A DNA stretch of 64,000 bases from Schistosoma mansoni. Lineage: Eukaryota > Platyhelminthes > Trematoda > Strigeidida > Schistosomatidae. The stretch spans positions 186,001-250,000 of the forward strand of contig NW_017386055.1 of the NCBI RefSeq assembly GCF_000237925.1, in the 5' to 3' direction. Within the stretch, counting starts at the first letter, position 1, and each line of letters starts with the position of its first letter. Shown here one piece after another: positions 61,401 to 64,000 of the stretch. The position numbers were made by a program, and so were the translations under genes. The notes beneath the pieces were generated by a model. It was not told where the DNA came from. It made no database searches and saw nothing but the letters and a program-made list of their open reading frames with translations.

Positions 61401-64000
61401 CTCAGGATACTGGAGCCCATGTTCACCATTTGTTTGGAATCAGGGTTTTTCAACTCTCCTAGGTGGACCCTCCGTGTTCACCACCAACCCGGTTAAAGCA
61501 CCGGACATTCGCTTTTCGTCCTTTTAATTTCCTACACAACAGTAATGCCACTAGAAGGCAGTGAGTAGGACTTCCTTGTCAGAGGCTATATACGCGTTTG
61601 GAGAGGGATAGCGGACTTTCCCTACTATCAGCCGTACCAGGGCATTTGGGGGCTTTTAGTACCAAGAAATTTACAGAACTAAATAAGCATAAATAATATC
61701 GTTTGTTTCAAGAAAATTGAATTTACAACTTACGACGTAGTTGTGTACTACTACTGTCATTTCCAGATGGTATACACTTATTCAAGATATCCTAGTATAT
61801 ACAAAAAGAGAATATGAATATAATAAAAAATAGGTAACAAGGCTAATTAGTGATTCTATCTGAAGAAAACTTGAATTTATCGACGATAAAAATTGAAAAA
61901 TCCCATAAAAATTTGGATTACTAAGACAATTTCTGCTGAAATCCACCCAACGTTTCATGTCTTAATCTTAGTAATTACACTTTTTTAAAAGACACCTTAG
62001 ATGAAGTTTAGAAGACAATACATTGGCCTTTACCCGTCATGACTTATATTTATCAGTTTACTTGCTCCTATGAAGAAGTGTGTATTAACCAAACAAGTTT
62101 TGTATTCTTTCACCTCAAAAATGATACATTTTTAACAGTTATAATGTAAACTATCACATCTACGTCACCTTAACACGGCTGTAACACTGACTATTCATAT
62201 ATTTAGGCCCAATGCTTCCCGCGAATGTAACGTATCTGCAACTTGATGTACGTGTACAATAAAAAGCTACTGTCAGTTATTCTTTGCTTTAGTAACATAA
62301 CCCTTACCTGATCAAATAACTTTATGAAGCTCTCTTACTCCGAATCTTGTCAGTTACTTACTTACGCCTGTTATTCCTCATGGAGGAGCATAGGCTGCTC
62401 ACCAGCACTCTTCATCAATTCTGTCCTGGGCAATCCTTTCCAGTCACTATTCATCCTTTCCATGTTTGCTTCCAATTCCCGACGTAGTGTGTTCTTTATC
62501 CTTACTCTTTTCCGCTTTCTTTCAGGATTTCAAGTTAGTGCTTACATCGTGATACATTTTGGTGACTTCCATAATGTATGTCCTATCCACTTCCAACGTT
62601 TCCTTATAATTTCCTCTTCAGCTGCAAGCTGGTTTTTCCTCTCCCACAGAAGGCCGTTGATAATGGTATCCTGCCAACGGATATTGAGTATCTTATGCAG
62701 ACAACTGTTTATAAATACTCATACTCTTTTGATGATGATTGTGGTAGTTCTCCAAGTTTCAGCTCCGTACAGTAGGATTAACTTGACGTTCGTATTGAGT
62801 ATTATGACTTTGATATTGGTTTCCAGTTGCTGTGAGTTCCATATGTCCTTCAATTGTAGAAATGCTAGTCACGCATGCCAATTCTCGCCTTTTACGTCCG
62901 CATCCGACCCTCCTTGTCCATCGATGATGTTTTCCAGGTACGCGAATGTTTCCAGCTCTTCTAAAGCTTCTCCATCAAGTGTGATTGGGTTGGTGTTCTC
63001 TGTGTTGTATTTGAGAATCTTACTTTTTTCCCTTGTATATGTTGAGGCCTACTGCTGCAGTGGCTGCTGATACATTGTTTTCTTGACCTGTATTTGTTCG
63101 TATTTATGGGCAATTTCTTGAGTTAAACCAAAAGAATATTTTACTTTTAAATATCAATAACTTCGACTGACTCACTTAATCACATAACAACCCAATAATT
63201 CGAGATCCCCATGCTCCCATACTATTATTCTAACCAATTCTTCTAGGTTAACATGTTTAAATGTAATAGTGAGTTGTCAAAAAAGGTAAAACCTACCAAA
63301 TATGTGTATTGACTCGATTCGTCACATTGTATCAGCAAGGCGAGATATATATTAGAATGATAGAAACAATAATATTATCAGAGATAGCAAAGAAATTTTA
63401 GGTATAGAAAATATAATTCGAGAAGAACGAATTTGCGGAATAAAAAAAGAATACCTACCTCACATTGCTTTGAGATAGCTTCAAATGACTTTGGATCACA
63501 TAATGCTTCATCCCAAAACACTTGATAACCATAATCAACATCTGGTTTTAGTACAGAACAACGAAGTAACGGACAATAGGACGATAAACAAATTGTACGA
63601 CTGGTACTATAAGCATTTGTTTCGTGTCTATTGCCAATATGTAAATCAAATGTATTTTCTGTGTAGAATCGTTTACCACACATTTGACATTCCCAATCAT
63701 AATCAGAAATTTTATTTTTCATTTGTTCATGAATAGCATAAATATCATGTTTAGGATGAAAAGGGCATAGTTCATTCATAGCAACACCTGTATATTTAAA
63801 TAATGGGAAGACAATCTTCTCTGCAATTAAATGAATATTTCGAAACTCAATAACTTACCTCATTTAGGATGGAACGTGCTAAACGACTTTGAGAAATGCT
63901 GCATTTGTCTAATATATTAGTGTATATTGTCGAAATTGAAATAAGGATCAAACAACACGCATATAATATCCTTGTTTTAGATAATGAATGGCCAATAAAA
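55436..64000 (-). CDS. Unnamed membrane protein with C2H2-like finger and cysteine-rich body (5' end beyond window)
   Basis: Exons on the minus strand: 64000-63859 (partial), 63818-63459, 61791-61734, 60027-59960, 57517-57426, 55493-55436 (TAA). All junctions are GT-AG with agreeing phases (0, 0, 1, 0, 2). The N-terminal part seen is hydrophobic ([15 protein letters not shown]) and may be a signal peptide or anchor. Then come [20 protein letters not shown], a C2H2-type finger [22 protein letters not shown], paired cysteines in [44 protein letters not shown], one transmembrane helix ([19 protein letters not shown]) and a basic tail of about 20 residues. I recall unnamed animal and plant proteins with this order of CPxHP, finger, LRC and YW motifs, but know no function. 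The intron at 63819-63858 is only 40 nt. Confidence 0.8.
55612..55850 (-). mobile_element. RTE-tailed SINE, 5'-truncated
   Basis: From ATTTATTTATTTGAACACAT to GGTAGCCGGTGACCGACAAT on the plus strand. The 5' half of the element is missing. It lies in the last intron of the membrane-protein gene. Confidence 0.72.
56925..57355 (-). mobile_element. Sm-alpha-like SINE, tandem hammerheads on the minus strand
   Basis: A hammerhead at about 57240-57292 has CTGACGAG, stem II GTCC/GGAC, GAAAC, and GTC followed directly by CTGGATTCC, the form closest to known Sm-alpha ribozymes. A tRNA-like region (minus strand GGTTCGAGTCCC) lies at about 56985-57060, and a degenerate hammerhead at 56930-56965. The unit order is that of a tandem array. 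Confidence 0.78.
57595..57960 (+). mobile_element. Diverged H2 hammerhead SINE, shortened monomer
   Basis: Hammerhead 3' halves lie at GACGAAACAGTCATC (to 57621) and GACGAAGCAACGGTC (to 57899), each followed by CAGT(A/G)C. Cleavage position to cleavage position is 278 nt. The tRNA-like region is deleted. CTGAGTGC replaces the core. Confidence 0.6.
57945..58345 (+). mobile_element. RTE-type LINE fragment (family C)
   Basis: [18 protein letters not shown], then [20 protein letters not shown] and [15 protein letters not shown], in broken frames. The same segment lies reversed at 62330-63070. Confidence 0.65.
58800..58970 (-). mobile_element. H2 hammerhead SINE, 3' part
   Basis: The minus strand has the core CTGAGGAG, stem II GTCCC/GGAC, GAAAC and GTC, then CAGTGC. 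Stem I is AACTG with CAGTG. A B box GGTTCGAGTC lies upstream. Truncated at about 58970 within the tRNA-like part. Confidence 0.75.
59084..59345 (-). mobile_element. Fossil gypsy-type integrase fragment
   Basis: The minus-strand frame reads [20 protein letters not shown] then [15 protein letters not shown], the end of a Ty3/gypsy integrase core. No LTR or other domain lies beside it. Broken and old. Confidence 0.65.
59365..59485 (+). repeat. Decayed Sm-alpha-like fragment
   Basis: CTTGGATTTTAATGCTAGCC and GTATCGAGGTAATCCGCACA match the segment 3' of the hammerhead. Confidence 0.5.
59531..59913. mobile_element. Sm-alpha-like SINE, head-to-head inverted dimer
   Basis: 59531-59727 is a minus-strand copy and 59728-59913 a plus-strand copy. 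The two hammerhead ends (about 59646-59727 and 59831-59912) form arms of about 82 bp that are over 90 percent complementary. The plus core is CTGACGAG with GAAAC, but GCC replaces GTC. The minus core has CTGTCGAG, and GTC is kept. Confidence 0.8.
60265..60605. repeat. Interspersed repeat of about 340 bp (copy 3 of 3)
   Basis: GGGCACGAGAGAAAAGGCGG, AACATAGTAGCAGG, and TTTTCTGGGTCTCCCCAACA at the right end. It lies in an intron of the membrane-protein gene. Confidence 0.5.
60775..61080. repeat. RTE family B scrap followed by a copy of repeat segment A
   Basis: 60775-60885 matches the family B coding end (minus). 60890-61080 matches 53284-53430 (forward) and 53780-54010 (reverse), including GTAGTGTTGGTTGGTATGTT. 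Confidence 0.5.
61145..61655 (-). mobile_element. RTE-tailed SINE, near full length
   Basis: From TTTATTTATTTATTTAAACG to GCCGTACCAGGGCATTTGGG. It lies 80 bp from the exon at 61734-61791. Confidence 0.8.
62330..63070 (-). mobile_element. RTE-type LINE fragment (family C)
   Basis: The minus strand carries the RTE C-terminal region ([38 protein letters not shown]) with several stops and frame changes. The long plus-strand ORF over the same bases is its antisense shadow. It lies in an intron of the membrane-protein gene. Confidence 0.72.

Noticed and set aside
62324-63070. 248-codon plus-strand ORF, the longest but one in the window
   Set aside because: It is antisense to an RTE LINE fragment; the minus strand shows [12 protein letters not shown] and related motifs. 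The translated plus frame is low-complexity Ser/Phe/Leu.

Overview
The window looks like blood-fluke (Schistosoma) nuclear DNA. It is AT-rich, with introns from 40 nt to about 4 kb. It is packed with RTE- and CR1-type LINE fragments and with tRNA-derived SINEs that carry hammerhead ribozymes, a known schistosome hallmark (the Sm-alpha family). The species cannot be fixed from the sequence alone.

Four host genes can be assembled by eye with consistent GT-AG junctions and reading phases. (1) Plus strand, 1.1-23.7 kb: a haspin-type histone H3 kinase in at least eleven coding exons, with a complete kinase domain and the catalytic motif HRDLHWGN. Its introns hold most of the repeats in that interval. 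(2) Minus strand, 33.06-29.60 kb: a complete three-exon, 152-residue Ly6/uPAR-type protein with signal peptide, ten-cysteine-style body and hydrophobic GPI-type tail. (3) Plus strand, 43.38-49.48 kb: a complete five-exon, 198-residue PDAP1/PAP1-type phosphoprotein whose first coding exon is only four bases. (4) Minus strand, from the right edge down to 55.44 kb: a 3'-complete gene for an unnamed membrane protein with a C2H2-like finger and many cysteines. A short plus-strand ORF at 34.74-35.36 kb resembles the last helices of a rhodopsin-type GPCR and looks decayed.

Repeats by region. 1-24 kb: haspin introns with RTE LINE ends, two hammerhead SINE families and a third SINE of about 510 bp that shares its 3' tail with an RTE LINE. 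24-29.5 kb: intergenic, mostly SINE and LINE ends. 33.5-34.7 kb: an old Ty3/gypsy-type fossil. 36.7-37.0 kb: a possible hAT relic. 38.9-42.56 kb: a CR1-type LINE whose 5' part is inverted, the pattern expected from twin priming. 44-52.6 kb: more RTE ends in and beyond the PDAP1 introns. 53.2-54.5 kb: a compound inverted repeat. 56.9-59.9 kb: hammerhead SINEs in inverted and tandem arrangements inside the introns of the membrane-protein gene.

The most interesting signal is the second hammerhead SINE family. Two independent places contain a complete monomer of 402 and 404 nt bounded at both ends by the predicted self-cleavage position. One copy has a paired compensatory change in stem II. Both hammerhead families also occur as head-to-head inverted dimers.
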